The notes below the pieces were generated by a model, which saw only the letters and a program-made list of their open reading frames with translations, did no database searches and was not told where the DNA came from. DNA of 64,000 nt, taken from positions 4,525 through 68,524 of the forward strand of contig JAEDMR010000001.1 in NCBI GenBank assembly GCA_016302925.1. Reading direction: 5' to 3'. Source of the DNA: Bacillota bacterium. Its GTDB lineage: Bacteria > Bacillota > Clostridia > Peptostreptococcales > Anaerovoracaceae. Every line of letters begins with the position of its first letter. Within the stretch, counting starts at the first letter, position 1. Below, in pieces: positions 16,553 to 25,404 of the stretch. The position numbers were made by a program, and so were the translations under genes.

Positions 16553-18435
16553 GACTGACCCTTTCTTCTCTGTTTCTCCAGATATACCTGAAGTACATTG
16601 ATGTCTGCAGGGGAAACACCGCTGATGCGGGATGCCTGTCCGACCGATTCAGGCTGAATCTGGTTCAGCTTCTGCACCGCTTCAATTCGCAGACCTTCGA
16701 TGAGACTGTAATCGAAATGCTGAGGCAGTTTACGGTTTTCCAGCTTCTTATACCGTTCAATCTGCGCCATCTGCTTCTGAATATATCCTTCATATTTAAT
16801 TTGAACTTCAAGCTGTGTCACTTCGTGGTAAGACAGCATCGGTCTGGTTTCATCATCGATTTCCGCCAGATCTGTATAAGATATCTGAGGACGACGGAGA
16901 AGTTCTGCCATGGAAACACGATTCTGCAGTGGAGAGGTTCCCCGGGCAATGAGGAAATCATTTGCTTCCTTCGGACCTACCAGCTTCTCCTCCAGACGGG
17001 ACGCTTCTTTGGCTACCGCATTTTTCTTCGCCAGATAACGAGAATATCTTTCCTTAGTTGCCAGTCCAATACAGTAACTTTTTTCCGTAAGCCTCTGATC
17101 CGCATTATCCTGCCTCAGAACCAGCCTGTATTCAGCTCTGCTGGTCATAATCCGATAAGGCTCATTGGTACCTTTGGACACCAAATCGTCGATGAGAACG
17201 CCGATATAAGCCTCGTCTCTTCCAAGAATCAGTGGATTTTTTCCGGAAATTTTCAGTGCAGCGTTGATTCCGGCCATCAGGCCCTGTGCGGCTGCCTCTT
17301 CATACCCGGAACTTCCGTTGAACTGCCCGGCACAAAACAGGTTTTCAATATAACGATATTCCAGATTCAGCTGCAGATCCTGCGGATCAATGCAGTCGTA
17401 TTCTATGGCGTATGCCGGCCGAACAATACGCAGATTCTCCAGACCGGGTATGGTTCTGTAGAATGCCAGCTGTACATCTTCCGGCAAGCTGGAACTCATT
17501 CCCTGTATGTACATTTCATCTGTATCCAGTCCCTCCGGTTCGATAAACAGCTGATGCCTTTCCTTATCTGCAAACCGGTTCACCTTATCCTCGATGGATG
17601 GACAGTACCGCGGACCGATTCCCTCAATCTGACCGCCGAAAAGTGCAGACCGGTGGAAATTGGCACGGATTACATTATGTGTTTCCTCGTTGGTATAAGT
17701 CAGCCAGCAGGAAACCTGATTTTCACCAATTGAATCATTCATGAAAGAGAAAGGAACGATTTTCTCATCTCCCTTCTGTTCCTGCATCTTCGTGTAGTCC
17801 AGACTCTGGCCCAGGCATCTGGCAGGGGTTCCGGTCTTGAACCGGCGCAGCTTCATGCCATGTTTTTTCAGATTATCTGCCAGATCATTGGATGGAGCCA
17901 GTCCGTTCGGACCGCTTTCAAATGCGCTGTCACCGATAAAAATTTTTCCCCGAAGAAAGGTTCCAGTGGCGAGGATGACAGCTTTCGCCCTATACCAGGT
18001 ATGGGTTCTTGTTTCAATCCCGCATACTTTACCATCTTCTACAATCAGATCCGTGACTTCCATCTGCCGCATATCCAGATGATCCGTATGCTCGATGGTC
18101 TTTTTCATTTCCAGGTGGTATCTGTTCTTGTCAGCCTGCGCCCGCAAAGAATGCACTGCCGGCCCTTTGGCTGTATTGAGCATCTTGCTCTGGATAAAGG
18201 TTTTATCAATATTTTTTCCCATTTCTCCGCCCAGGGCATCAATTTCCCGGACAAGATGTCCCTTTCCGGTTCCTCCGATGGATGGGTTGCAGGGCATCAT
18301 AGCCACTGCTTCCAGATTCATGGAGCATAGAAGGGTTTCTTTTCCCATTCTCGCACATGCCAGTGCCGCTTCACAGCCGGCATGTCCGGCACCGATGACA
18401 ATGACATCGTATTCCCCCATAAAAAGATGTTCCAT
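16540..18435 (-). CDS. mnmG: tRNA uridine-34 carboxymethylaminomethyl enzyme MnmG
   Basis: The FAD-dependent partner of MnmE in making cmnm5U34 in tRNA wobble positions. The 631-residue protein starts with the dinucleotide fold ([20 protein letters not shown]), has [23 protein letters not shown], and the C-terminal helical domain ends with [16 protein letters not shown]. An AAGGAG ribosome site favours the ATG at 18435 over the one 15 bases later. It shares an operon with mnmE (38-base gap) and rsmG. Confidence 0.97.
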   Translation of the reverse strand: MEHLFMGEYDVIVIGAGHAGCEAALACARMGKETLLCSMNLEAVAMMPCNPSIGGTGKGHLVREIDALGGEMGKNIDKTFIQSKMLNTAKGPAVHSLRAQADKNRYHLEMKKTIEHTDHLDMRQMEVTDLIVEDGKVCGIETRTHTWYRAKAVILATGTFLRGKIFIGDSAFESGPNGLAPSNDLADNLKKHGMKLRRFKTGTPARCLGQSLDYTKMQEQKGDEKIVPFSFMNDSIGENQVSCWLTYTNEETHNVIRANFHRSALFGGQIEGIGPRYCPSIEDKVNRFADKERHQLFIEPEGLDTDEMYIQGMSSSLPEDVQLAFYRTIPGLENLRIVRPAYAIEYDCIDPQDLQLNLEYRYIENLFCAGQFNGSSGYEEAAAQGLMAGINAALKISGKNPLILGRDEAYIGVLIDDLVSKGTNEPYRIMTSRAEYRLVLRQDNADQRLTEKSYCIGLATKERYSRYLAKKNAVAKEASRLEEKLVGPKEANDFLIARGTSPLQNRVSMAELLRRPQISYTDLAEIDDETRPMLSYHEVTQLEVQIKYEGYIQKQMAQIERYKKLENRKLPQHFDYSLIEGLRIEAVQKLNQIQPESVGQASRISGVSPADINVLQVYLEKQRRKGQSCCR

Positions 18436-18478
18436 ATTTCACTCCTTCTATATCATCGATCTGTATGATCTGACTGTA

Positions 18479-19840
18479 TTATTTACCCAGACAGAATCTT
18501 GAAAACACTTCGTTGATGACATCACCGGACACGGTTTCGCCAACGATCTCTCCCAGAAGTTCGTAAGCCCGGTTTACGTCAATCTCAAGAAATTCCAGCG
18601 GCTGACGAATCTGGGCCATGGAAATTGCATCCGTGACCGAAGAGACTGCCTGTTCCAGCAGATTCTTATGACGCACACTGGTCACCAGCACACTGTTCTT
18701 CTGATTCAACTTCCCCCCGTAAACCAGATCCGCGATGGCATCTTCAATCTCTGTGATGCCCTTCTCTTCTTTCAGAGAAGCTTCTATAACAACTGCAGAC
18801 GGAATACGCTGCCTGAGAGAATCGGATGTAATCTTCTGCGGAAGATCCACCTTGTTCAGTATTACAATTGCCTGCCGGTCCCCCAGATGAGAAAGTATCT
18901 CTTCATCCTCAGAATCCAGGTTTCTGCTGCCATCCACCATGAAAAGAACAAGGTCTGACTGATTAAATGATTCCTTACTCTTTTCAATCCCGATTTTTTC
19001 GATGATATCCTCCGTCTGGCGGATTCCTGCTGTATCTGTCAGTTTCACAGGAATGTTTCGAATAGAAAGCATCTCTTCAATGGTATCTCTGGTGGTTCCG
19101 GGAATCTCTGTCACGATGGCGCGGGTCTCCCGGAGCAGAGCATTCATCAGTGAAGACTTCCCTACATTGGGTTTCCCAATAATGGAAACGGACAGTCCCT
19201 CCCGAATCATTCTCCCTGTATCTGCCGTGGAAAGCAGTGAAGATATTTGATCTTTCGTCTGAACCAGACCCGACAAAAGATTTTCATAGGTCAGTTCCTC
19301 GATATCTTCATCGGGATAATCAATGTTCACCGTGATATTAACCAGAAGATCCAGAAGGTGTGCACGGATTTCACGAACAACATTTCCTAACTTGCCCTCC
19401 AGCTGGCCCAATGCAACATCGAAAGAAGCATCTGACTTTGCGCGGATCAGATCGATCACAGCTTCGGCCTGAGAAAGATCTAATCTCCCGTTGAGAAATG
19501 CACGCTTGGTAAATTCCCCGGGTTCCGCAAGGCGTGCACCGTTTCGAAGCACCAGCGATAGGATTTTGCGAAGTGATACGATGCTTCCATGACACTGAAT
19601 TTCCACCACATTCTCCGTTGTATAAGAATGTGGACCTTTCATATAGACGGCCATAACCTCATCGATGCAGTCGCCGGTGAAATTGTCATAAACATGTCCA
19701 TATGTGAGGACCTTATCCTCTGTTTTTCGTCCCCGGAATATCTTCTGAAGAATCGGCAGAGCATCCTCCCCACTGATTCTGACAATGCCGATGCCTCCTT
19801 CTCCCAATGCCGTGGCAATGGCAGCAATGGTATCTTCCAT
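18479..19840 (-). CDS. mnmE: tRNA modification GTPase MnmE
   Basis: A 453-residue potassium-dependent GTPase working with MnmG on tRNA U34. The N-terminal formyl-tetrahydrofolate-binding domain, the central helical domain and the inserted G domain are seen: G1 IGKPNVGKSSLMNALL, G3 DTAGIRQTED, G4 LNKVDLPQ. The C-terminus FCLGK keeps the invariant cysteine (usual form FCIGK). Ribosome site AAGGAGAAGG. First gene of the mnmE-mnmG-rsmG unit, preceded by a terminator from jag. Confidence 0.97.
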   Translation of the reverse strand: MEDTIAAIATALGEGGIGIVRISGEDALPILQKIFRGRKTEDKVLTYGHVYDNFTGDCIDEVMAVYMKGPHSYTTENVVEIQCHGSIVSLRKILSLVLRNGARLAEPGEFTKRAFLNGRLDLSQAEAVIDLIRAKSDASFDVALGQLEGKLGNVVREIRAHLLDLLVNITVNIDYPDEDIEELTYENLLSGLVQTKDQISSLLSTADTGRMIREGLSVSIIGKPNVGKSSLMNALLRETRAIVTEIPGTTRDTIEEMLSIRNIPVKLTDTAGIRQTEDIIEKIGIEKSKESFNQSDLVLFMVDGSRNLDSEDEEILSHLGDRQAIVILNKVDLPQKITSDSLRQRIPSAVVIEASLKEEKGITEIEDAIADLVYGGKLNQKNSVLVTSVRHKNLLEQAVSSVTDAISMAQIRQPLEFLEIDVNRAYELLGEIVGETVSGDVINEVFSRFCLGK

Positions 19841-19867
19841 AACCTTCTCCTTCAGTATCTTCTCAAG

Positions 19868-19899
19868 AATAAAACAGCCCGCTCTAAAAAAAGCGGGTT
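19868..19899 (-). terminator. Rho-independent terminator after jag
   Basis: On the minus strand CCCGCT and AGCGGG pair around a T-rich loop and are followed by CTGTTTTATTC, ten bases past the jag stop. The U run is imperfect. Confidence 0.65.
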
Positions 19900-19908
19900 G
19901 TATTCCAA

Positions 19909-20826
19909 TTATTTTAATTCAATGATAACCCGTCTGTATGGGTCCTGACCCTCACTCTTCGTAGTGACATAAGGGTGGTTCTGCAGTGTGGCGTGAATCA
20001 CTTTCCGCTCATACGGATTCATAGGTTCCAGTTTCACACTTCTTCTGGTTTTCACGACCTTGTTGGCAAGGCGGATTGCCAGCATTTCCAGAGTCTTTTC
20101 TCTCTTGGTACGGTAATTTTCCGCATCCACGACAACTCTGGTGTATTTTTCCTGATCCTTATTAACAACCAGGCTGGTCAGATACTGAATGGCATCCAGC
20201 GTCTGGCCGCGTTTTCCGATAATTGTACCGGAATCTTTACCCTGAATGTCGATGTACAGGGCATCGCCGCCTTCCTTCGCGGTAATATCCAGAGAAAGAC
20301 CCATCTGCTCGGTCACTTCTGCAAGGAAATCCAGTGCGATGTGATTTTCGCATACGGTCAGTTCCTCATCCGGAACCCTTGCAATTACAGGCTCAATTGG
20401 TTCATGGAATTCTTTTAATTCCCTGTCCCGACGCTCTTTTCTCGGTTTATTATTCCGGCTGTTTCTGTCTTTTCTGTTATTATTATTGCGTTTCGGCGAT
20501 GATGTTCTGTTCTCCGGTTCATTTGAAGTCTGTGTCTTCTTCTGTTTCTCAGTACGCACAGGCTTCTCGGTTATTTCCTTCTTTTCGGAAATTTCTGTCT
20601 TCGGTGCTTCCTTTGCAGCAGGTGCTTCCTGCTTCTTTTCTTCCACCTTAACAGGCTTTTTCTTTTCAACTCTTACTTTTGCAAGTTTGGAACCGATACC
20701 GAAAAAACCTCTTGAAGGTTCTTCCAGGACTGTCACATCGACTTCGTCTATTGTAAGCTGCAGATCGTCCAGCGCCAGTTTCACGGCAGTATCGACGTCT
20801 GTGCCCCATTTTTCAGAATAATCCAT
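19909..20826 (-). CDS. jag: RNA-binding protein Jag (KhpB/EloR)
   Basis: Jag/KhpB proteins bind RNA and influence cell elongation and division. The 305-residue protein has the N-terminal Jag domain (FGIGSKLAKVRVEKK near 50-64), a long charged low-complexity linker (about 70-165) rich in K, E, N and R, a KH domain with GKRGQTLDAIQYL, and a C-terminal R3H domain (MNPYERKVIHATLQ). ATG at 20826 is chosen over the longer frame because it starts the Jag domain and has GGAGGAAC upstream. Downstream of yidC, the usual order. Confidence 0.93.
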   Translation of the reverse strand: MDYSEKWGTDVDTAVKLALDDLQLTIDEVDVTVLEEPSRGFFGIGSKLAKVRVEKKKPVKVEEKKQEAPAAKEAPKTEISEKKEITEKPVRTEKQKKTQTSNEPENRTSSPKRNNNNRKDRNSRNNKPRKERRDRELKEFHEPIEPVIARVPDEELTVCENHIALDFLAEVTEQMGLSLDITAKEGGDALYIDIQGKDSGTIIGKRGQTLDAIQYLTSLVVNKDQEKYTRVVVDAENYRTKREKTLEMLAIRLANKVVKTRRSVKLEPMNPYERKVIHATLQNHPYVTTKSEGQDPYRRVIIELK

Positions 20827-20850
20827 ATTAATTCTGTTCCTCCAATGCAC

Positions 20851-21585
20851 TTATGCTCTTGCCTTGCTTTTTTTCTTTCCCTTCGGTGCTTCTTCTTCGT
20901 TCATCTTTTTTTTCAGCTGGTTAAAGCGGATATTATAGAATATCTGAATCACCTGGCTGAAGAACCAGTAAATTGCCAGACCGGCCGGATAGCTTCTGGC
21001 CATCAGCAGAATAGTAACCGGGAAGACGTACTGCATCATCTTATTCATTACATTCATCTGCTGCATGGAAGGATTGTTTCCGCCGTTCAGATTATTCTTC
21101 TGATTCATGGTGAAGGAAATATATGTGGCAATACCTGCCGCAACAGGCAGGATCCACTTGTCAGGCTGCGCCAGGTCCTTGATCCAAAGGAAAGGTTCGT
21201 GAATCGCAAACAGCATCATGTCTGCTTTATCCATGTTGCTGAAATAAACCATCGGATTTCTGAGCAGTGCGAACAGAGCCATAATGATGAACATCTGAAT
21301 CACCATCGGCAGGCAGCCGGCAGACATGCTGACACCTTCCTGCTTGTAAAGCTCCTGGAGCTTTTCATTCATCATCATCTGATCTTTCGCATACTTCTGC
21401 TGAATTTCCTTAATCTTCGGATTGAGTTTGGACATTTTCGCAGTTGACATGATCTGCTTCGCATAAAGCGGATATAAACAGAGCTTAACGACCAGGGTAA
21501 CAATAATCAGGGAAATTCCATAGTTACCGATCAGCTCATATAACCACATAAGCAGATAACCCATTGGTTGCGCTAATAATCTCAT
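20851..21585 (-). CDS. yidC: Membrane protein insertase YidC
   Basis: A 244-residue YidC/Oxa1/SpoIIIJ protein with five membrane spans. It inserts proteins into the membrane alone or with Sec. It lacks a lipoprotein signal and starts almost at the first span. The conserved positively charged residue in the hydrophilic groove is lysine here (IIVTLVVKLCLYPL) where arginine is normal in Bacillus SpoIIIJ. The C-terminus is basic (KGKKKSKARA), consistent with ribosome contact. GGAGG precedes the start. Part of rpmH-rnpA-yidD-yidC-jag. Confidence 0.92.
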   Translation of the reverse strand: MRLLAQPMGYLLMWLYELIGNYGISLIIVTLVVKLCLYPLYAKQIMSTAKMSKLNPKIKEIQQKYAKDQMMMNEKLQELYKQEGVSMSAGCLPMVIQMFIIMALFALLRNPMVYFSNMDKADMMLFAIHEPFLWIKDLAQPDKWILPVAAGIATYISFTMNQKNNLNGGNNPSMQQMNVMNKMMQYVFPVTILLMARSYPAGLAIYWFFSQVIQIFYNIRFNQLKKKMNEEEAPKGKKKSKARA

Positions 21586-21597
21586 TCAATTCCTCCA

Positions 21598-21828
21598 TTA
21601 TTCCAAAGGGTCGTAGCCCCCCTCATGCCAGGGGTGACACTTCAGAATCCGTTTGATTCCTAAGTAAGTGCCCTTGATTGCTCCGTATTTTTCTACAGCC
21701 TGTATAAAATATACCGAGCAGGTGGGCGTAAACCGGCAGGTAGGTGGAAATAAAGGAGAAATACAAATCTGATAAAATCTCACCAGACCTATCAGGATCT
21801 TTTTAAAAAAAGAACTCACGTATTTCAT
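21598..21828 (-). CDS. yidD: Membrane protein insertion efficiency factor YidD
   Basis: A 76-residue YidD (haemolysin-like family) protein that assists YidC-dependent insertion. The signature [20 protein letters not shown] and [11 protein letters not shown] is complete. The open frame extends upstream to 21891 into rnpA, but the ATG at 21828 ([10 protein letters not shown]) overlaps the rnpA stop by one base (TAATG), which supports coupling and gives the normal length. Confidence 0.93.
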   Translation of the reverse strand: MKYVSSFFKKILIGLVRFYQICISPLFPPTCRFTPTCSVYFIQAVEKYGAIKGTYLGIKRILKCHPWHEGGYDPLE

Positions 21829-22172
21829 TATTTCTTTATTACTCCGGCTCGTTTCATCGCAGAAAGAAGAGATTTCTCCACTTCCGCACACTTCTTTCCG
21901 GAAATGGTGTTTCTGGCGATAATGATAAAATCATAATGCGCATGCTGCGGAAGTTTTTCCGCCAGATGACGGTAGCTTTCCTTCATAAGCCGTCTCGCCC
22001 TGTTTCTTTTCACACTGTTTCCGACTTTTTTACTTGCTAAAAAACCTGTCCTATTGTAAACAAGCCCGTTAGGCCGATAAAACAGCACCACGAACCTGTC
22101 ACCCACAGATTTTCCGCGATTGTAAATCGACTGAAAATCTGTTTTTTTTCGCAAAACATTTCTTTTCAGCAT
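21828..22172 (-). CDS. rnpA: Ribonuclease P protein component
   Basis: The protein subunit of RNase P, which trims tRNA 5' leaders. The 114-residue protein has the RNR motif [19 protein letters not shown] and the N-terminal [16 protein letters not shown]. Ribosome site GAGGAAAC is close to the ATG. It lies 46 bases downstream of rpmH in the standard order. Confidence 0.96.
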   Translation of the reverse strand: MLKRNVLRKKTDFQSIYNRGKSVGDRFVVLFYRPNGLVYNRTGFLASKKVGNSVKRNRARRLMKESYRHLAEKLPQHAHYDFIIIARNTISGKKCAEVEKSLLSAMKRAGVIKK

Positions 22173-22218
22173 GTTTCCTCTTTTCGAGCGTTTACTGCTC
22201 TCTCAAAGCATAAGGAAA

Positions 22219-22353
22219 TTAAGCAGTTAATTTCTTTCTGCCTCTTGCTCTTCTTCTCTTCAGAACGTTTCTGCCATTCTTGGTGGACATTCTCTTTCTG
22301 AAGCCGTGTTCCTTCATTCTCTGCCGTTTCTTAGGCTGTAAAGTCATTTTCAT
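22219..22353 (-). CDS. rpmH: 50S ribosomal protein L34
   Basis: A 44-residue L34 ([18 protein letters not shown] start, [10 protein letters not shown] end). The frame stays open to 22413, but the family length, the GAAGGGAG ribosome site and the position of the strong promoter support the ATG at 22353. The second position KMTLQPKK differs slightly from the common KRTYQPKK. First gene of the leftward origin operon. Confidence 0.96.
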   Translation of the reverse strand: MKMTLQPKKRQRMKEHGFRKRMSTKNGRNVLKRRRARGRKKLTA

Positions 22354-22425
22354 ATTGGTTGTTCTCCCTTCTAAAATAATAAGCTCGTGTGCATCTAAAT
22401 TCCAATGGCACACAGATACCTAAGT

Positions 22426-22454
22426 AGTATACTTCAAAAATTTTTAATTGTCAA
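22426..22454 (-). promoter_or_regulatory. Promoter of the rpmH operon
   Basis: On the minus strand a consensus -35 TTGACA (22449-22454) is spaced 17 bases from -10 TATACT (22426-22431). The leader to the rpmH ATG is about 65 bases. Confidence 0.85.
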
Positions 22455-22737
22455 TGAAATTATTATTTCTAAGTATTCACATTTACGATTTCCACGTATG
22501 TTAAAAATATAGAAATACATCCACATATTATGATTCAGCTGCATCGGAATAAAAATTTCAAACGGCTGAAAATACAATAAAAAAAGACGATTCTACTTAT
22601 GCACAATTTTATCCTCAACCCATGGATAAAAATCTAAAAAAATATATTTCGTTTTCCATGTAATTCATACTTGCTTGTGGATAACTATTTTTGTACAATA
22701 AGAATATATCATTTAGAAAAAGAAGTGAAGGTTTCAT
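22455..22737. other. oriC, upstream part (incAB-like region)
   Basis: An AT-rich intergenic stretch between divergent rpmH and dnaA. DnaA boxes read by eye: TTATGCACA at 22597-22605, TTATCCTCA at 22609-22617 (one mismatch) and a perfect TTATCCACA on the minus strand at 22676-22684. Weaker CATCCACAT-like words lie near 22520. The last box falls in the dnaA promoter. Box density is modest compared with Bacillus subtilis. Confidence 0.75.
22671..22699 (+). promoter_or_regulatory. dnaA promoter with embedded DnaA box
   Basis: -35 TTGCTT at 22671-22676, 17-base spacer, -10 TACAAT at 22694-22699. The perfect DnaA box at 22676-22684 begins at the last base of the -35 and fills the first half of the spacer, so DnaA binding should repress its own transcription. 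Confidence 0.75.
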
Positions 22738-24129
22738 ATGAACAAAAATGAAAAAACGACAAAGGCATTAAAAGAAGAACTTCAAAAGCTGACTACCGCT
22801 GTCAGTTTCAATACCTGGCTTCAGCCTCTGGAAGTATTTCAGATTGACAGTGATCTGAAAATAGCATATATCGGCGTAAAGCGTTCCGGTGGAATCGATG
22901 TAGACTTCATCCTGAATATTATCAGAACCAGATACATTCAGGTCATTGAAGACTGCCTAGAAACAGTACTTCATGACCGATACAGGGCAGTGATCAAGGA
23001 AATGGATGAATTTCTGAAGGAATCGCCGGCAGAAAAATCAAAACCGGACCCGGAACCCGAACCTGATTCTTCTGTTACGCCTGTTTCAAAAATGGGAATG
23101 GAAAAAATCTTTAATCCAAGATATAATTTTGATAATTTCGTGGTGGGAAACAGCAATAAATACGCCCATGCAGCAGCACTGGCTGTGGCAGAATCCCCAT
23201 CCGAGGCATATAACCCGCTGTTTATCTACGGCGGATCCGGACTTGGAAAAACCCATCTGATGCATGCCATCGGTATCTATCTGCTGGAACATAATCCGGG
23301 ACTGAATGTACTTTATGTTTCTTCCGAAATGTTTACCAATGAACTGATTCGTGCACTGCGTGAAAACAAAATCAGCGAATTTAAAAATAAATACCGTAAA
23401 GTGGATGTGATGCTGATTGATGACATTCAATTCATGGAGGGAAAAGACAGTACCCAGGAGGAATTCTTCCATACATTCAATACCCTTTACGATTCCAATA
23501 AACAGATCATCATTTCCAGTGACAGGGCACCAAACAAGCTGGTAAATCTGGAGGACAGGCTGCGAAGCCGTTTCCAGTGGAATCTGATTGCCGACATTCA
23601 GCCGCCGGATTACGAAACAAGAGTTGCCATACTGACGAAAAAAGCGGAAAACATGAACATCGCAGTGGATGATGATCTGTATGATGTCATCTGTCTGATT
23701 GCAGAGAAAATCAAAGATAATATCCGGGAACTGGAAGGAGCTTTCACACGAATCGTATCCTTCTCGCAGCTTCTTGGAGAGAAAGCAGATAAAAATTTCG
23801 CCAGAAGAACACTGAAAGACATCCTTACAGATGGAGATATCAAGGTCACACCGGAAAAAATAAAAAAATACATATGTAAACACTATTCCATCAAAATGGC
23901 AGATCTGGAATCATCCAAGAAACAGAACAGCATCGCTTATCCAAGGCAGGTTGCCATGTATCTGATCCGGGAAATGACAGATTATTCTCTTCCGAAGATC
24001 GGACAGATGTTTGGAGGAAAACATTATACCACTGTCATGTATGCCTGTGATAAAATTGAAGGAGAAATGAAAGCAGATCCTTCTTTCGCCCAGCGGATCG
24101 AACAGATGAAAGATGAGATTATGGATTAA
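22738..24129 (+). CDS. dnaA: Chromosomal replication initiator protein DnaA
   Basis: A 463-residue AAA+ initiator. Domain I (about 1-85), a proline/acid-rich linker (100-118), domain III with Walker A GGSGLGKT (165-172), Walker B VMLIDDIQFMEG, and domain IV with the HTH (IAYPRQVAMYLIREMTDYSL). The DNA-contacting signature reads GGKHYTTVMYA (426-436) where most bacteria have GGRDHTTV, with changes at three base- or backbone-contacting positions. Ribosome site GAAGTGAAGG. Transcribed from a promoter holding a DnaA box. Confidence 0.97.
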   Translation: MNKNEKTTKALKEELQKLTTAVSFNTWLQPLEVFQIDSDLKIAYIGVKRSGGIDVDFILNIIRTRYIQVIEDCLETVLHDRYRAVIKEMDEFLKESPAEKSKPDPEPEPDSSVTPVSKMGMEKIFNPRYNFDNFVVGNSNKYAHAAALAVAESPSEAYNPLFIYGGSGLGKTHLMHAIGIYLLEHNPGLNVLYVSSEMFTNELIRALRENKISEFKNKYRKVDVMLIDDIQFMEGKDSTQEEFFHTFNTLYDSNKQIIISSDRAPNKLVNLEDRLRSRFQWNLIADIQPPDYETRVAILTKKAENMNIAVDDDLYDVICLIAEKIKDNIRELEGAFTRIVSFSQLLGEKADKNFARRTLKDILTDGDIKVTPEKIKKYICKHYSIKMADLESSKKQNSIAYPRQVAMYLIREMTDYSLPKIGQMFGGKHYTTVMYACDKIEGEMKADPSFAQRIEQMKDEIMD

Positions 24130-24283
24130 AACAGTAAGGAATATCCCTTTATCCACTCTTCTGAAACAATAACTTTTTCAGGGTTTTCAGGGAATCTGAA
24201 AGTTATCCACAGAATCCACAGCCCCTACTACTATTACTACTATAAAAGAATATAAATAAAGAATAACAGACCGGAGGATCAAA
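24130..24283 (+). other. oriC, downstream part: DnaA boxes, GC patch and DnaA-trios
   Basis: Between dnaA and dnaN three co-oriented boxes occur: TTATCCACT (24149-24157), a perfect TTATCCACA (24203-24211) and directly adjoining GAATCCACA (24212-24220). They are followed by GCCCC and then CTACTACTATTACTACTA (about 24225-24242) and an AT-rich run. This order (tandem boxes, GC cluster, CTA/TTA triplets, i.e. DnaA-trios on the other strand) is that of the basal unwinding system described in Bacillus subtilis, so strand opening should begin here. Confidence 0.85.
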
Positions 24284-25402
24284 ATGAAATTTTCATGTAA
24301 TCAGCAGGCTTTATCAAGAGCCTTAAATATCGTTTCCAAAGCAGTAACATCGAGAACCACCATTCCAATTCTGAAAGGTATCCTCCTTCGGGTGGACGAA
24401 AACGGTAGTCTGACCATGTCTGCATCAGACCTTGACCTGAGCATTGAAAAAAAACTTGCGGTTGAAAATTTTGTTCCGGGAGAAACGGTAGTATTCGCCA
24501 AACTGTTCGGAGATATTATAAGAAAGCTTCCAAACGATAGGATTACCATTGAATATGAAGATGGAAAGGTTACAATTCGGTGTGCCAGCTCCGAGTTTAA
24601 TATTATAGGCATGCCGGCAGATGAATTTCCGAATCTGAATATGCCGGAGGAAGCAGATGATCAGATCCTGTTCAGTAAAGATGTGCTGAAGGAAATGATA
24701 CGAAAAACGTCTTTTGCAGCCAGTATCGATGAATCTCGCGGTGTGATTACCGGTGTGCTGGTGGAAATGGAAGAAGAAAGCCTGAATATGGTGGCACTTG
24801 ACGGATTCCGTATGGCTATAGCCAGAGAGAATATGAAGAATAAAGAAAAAGAAAGCATTGTGATTCCTGCGAAGATTTTCGGAGAAATCAGCAAGATCAT
24901 CAGTGAAACGGAAATGGAAGAAAATGACCAGATTCGTCTTTATATCAATGATAAACGTGCTATTTTCCTGATGGAAGATATCCGCGTAGTGCTTCGTCTT
25001 CTGGAAGGAGAATTTGTGAAATACAGGGATATTCTGCCGAAGGATAGCAAAACCAGGATTGTGGTAAACAGAAGTGATTTTCTGAACAGTATAGAGCGAG
25101 CGTCCCTTCTTGCAAAGGTTGGAAAAAATAATCTGATCAAACTGGATATGAAAGAAAACAACATGGAAATCACATCCAAATCGGAAGAAGGAAATGTAAA
25201 GGAAGATGTGATCATTTCCAAAGAAGGGAATGATTTAATCATAGGCTTTAATTCCAAATATCTGATGGACGTATTGAAAGTCATCGATGATGAGGAAATC
25301 GTCATGTTATTTAACAGCAGCATCAGCCCTTGCCTGGTAAAACCGATATCCGGAAACCGGTTTGAGTACCTGATATTGCCTGTAAGAATTACAAATAATT
25401 AA
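24284..25402 (+). CDS. dnaN: DNA polymerase III beta subunit (sliding clamp)
   Basis: A 372-residue clamp with three repeated domains and the usual start MKFSCNQQALSRALNIVSKAV. The C-terminal segment (PCLVKPISG, YLILPVRI) forms part of the hydrophobic pocket for client proteins and ends in the typical LPVR. GGAGG precedes the ATG. The gene follows the unwinding element of the origin and is followed after two bases by recF. Confidence 0.97.
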   Translation: MKFSCNQQALSRALNIVSKAVTSRTTIPILKGILLRVDENGSLTMSASDLDLSIEKKLAVENFVPGETVVFAKLFGDIIRKLPNDRITIEYEDGKVTIRCASSEFNIIGMPADEFPNLNMPEEADDQILFSKDVLKEMIRKTSFAASIDESRGVITGVLVEMEEESLNMVALDGFRMAIARENMKNKEKESIVIPAKIFGEISKIISETEMEENDQIRLYINDKRAIFLMEDIRVVLRLLEGEFVKYRDILPKDSKTRIVVNRSDFLNSIERASLLAKVGKNNLIKLDMKENNMEITSKSEEGNVKEDVIISKEGNDLIIGFNSKYLMDVLKVIDDEEIVMLFNSSISPCLVKPISGNRFEYLILPVRITNN

Positions 25403-25404
25403 AT

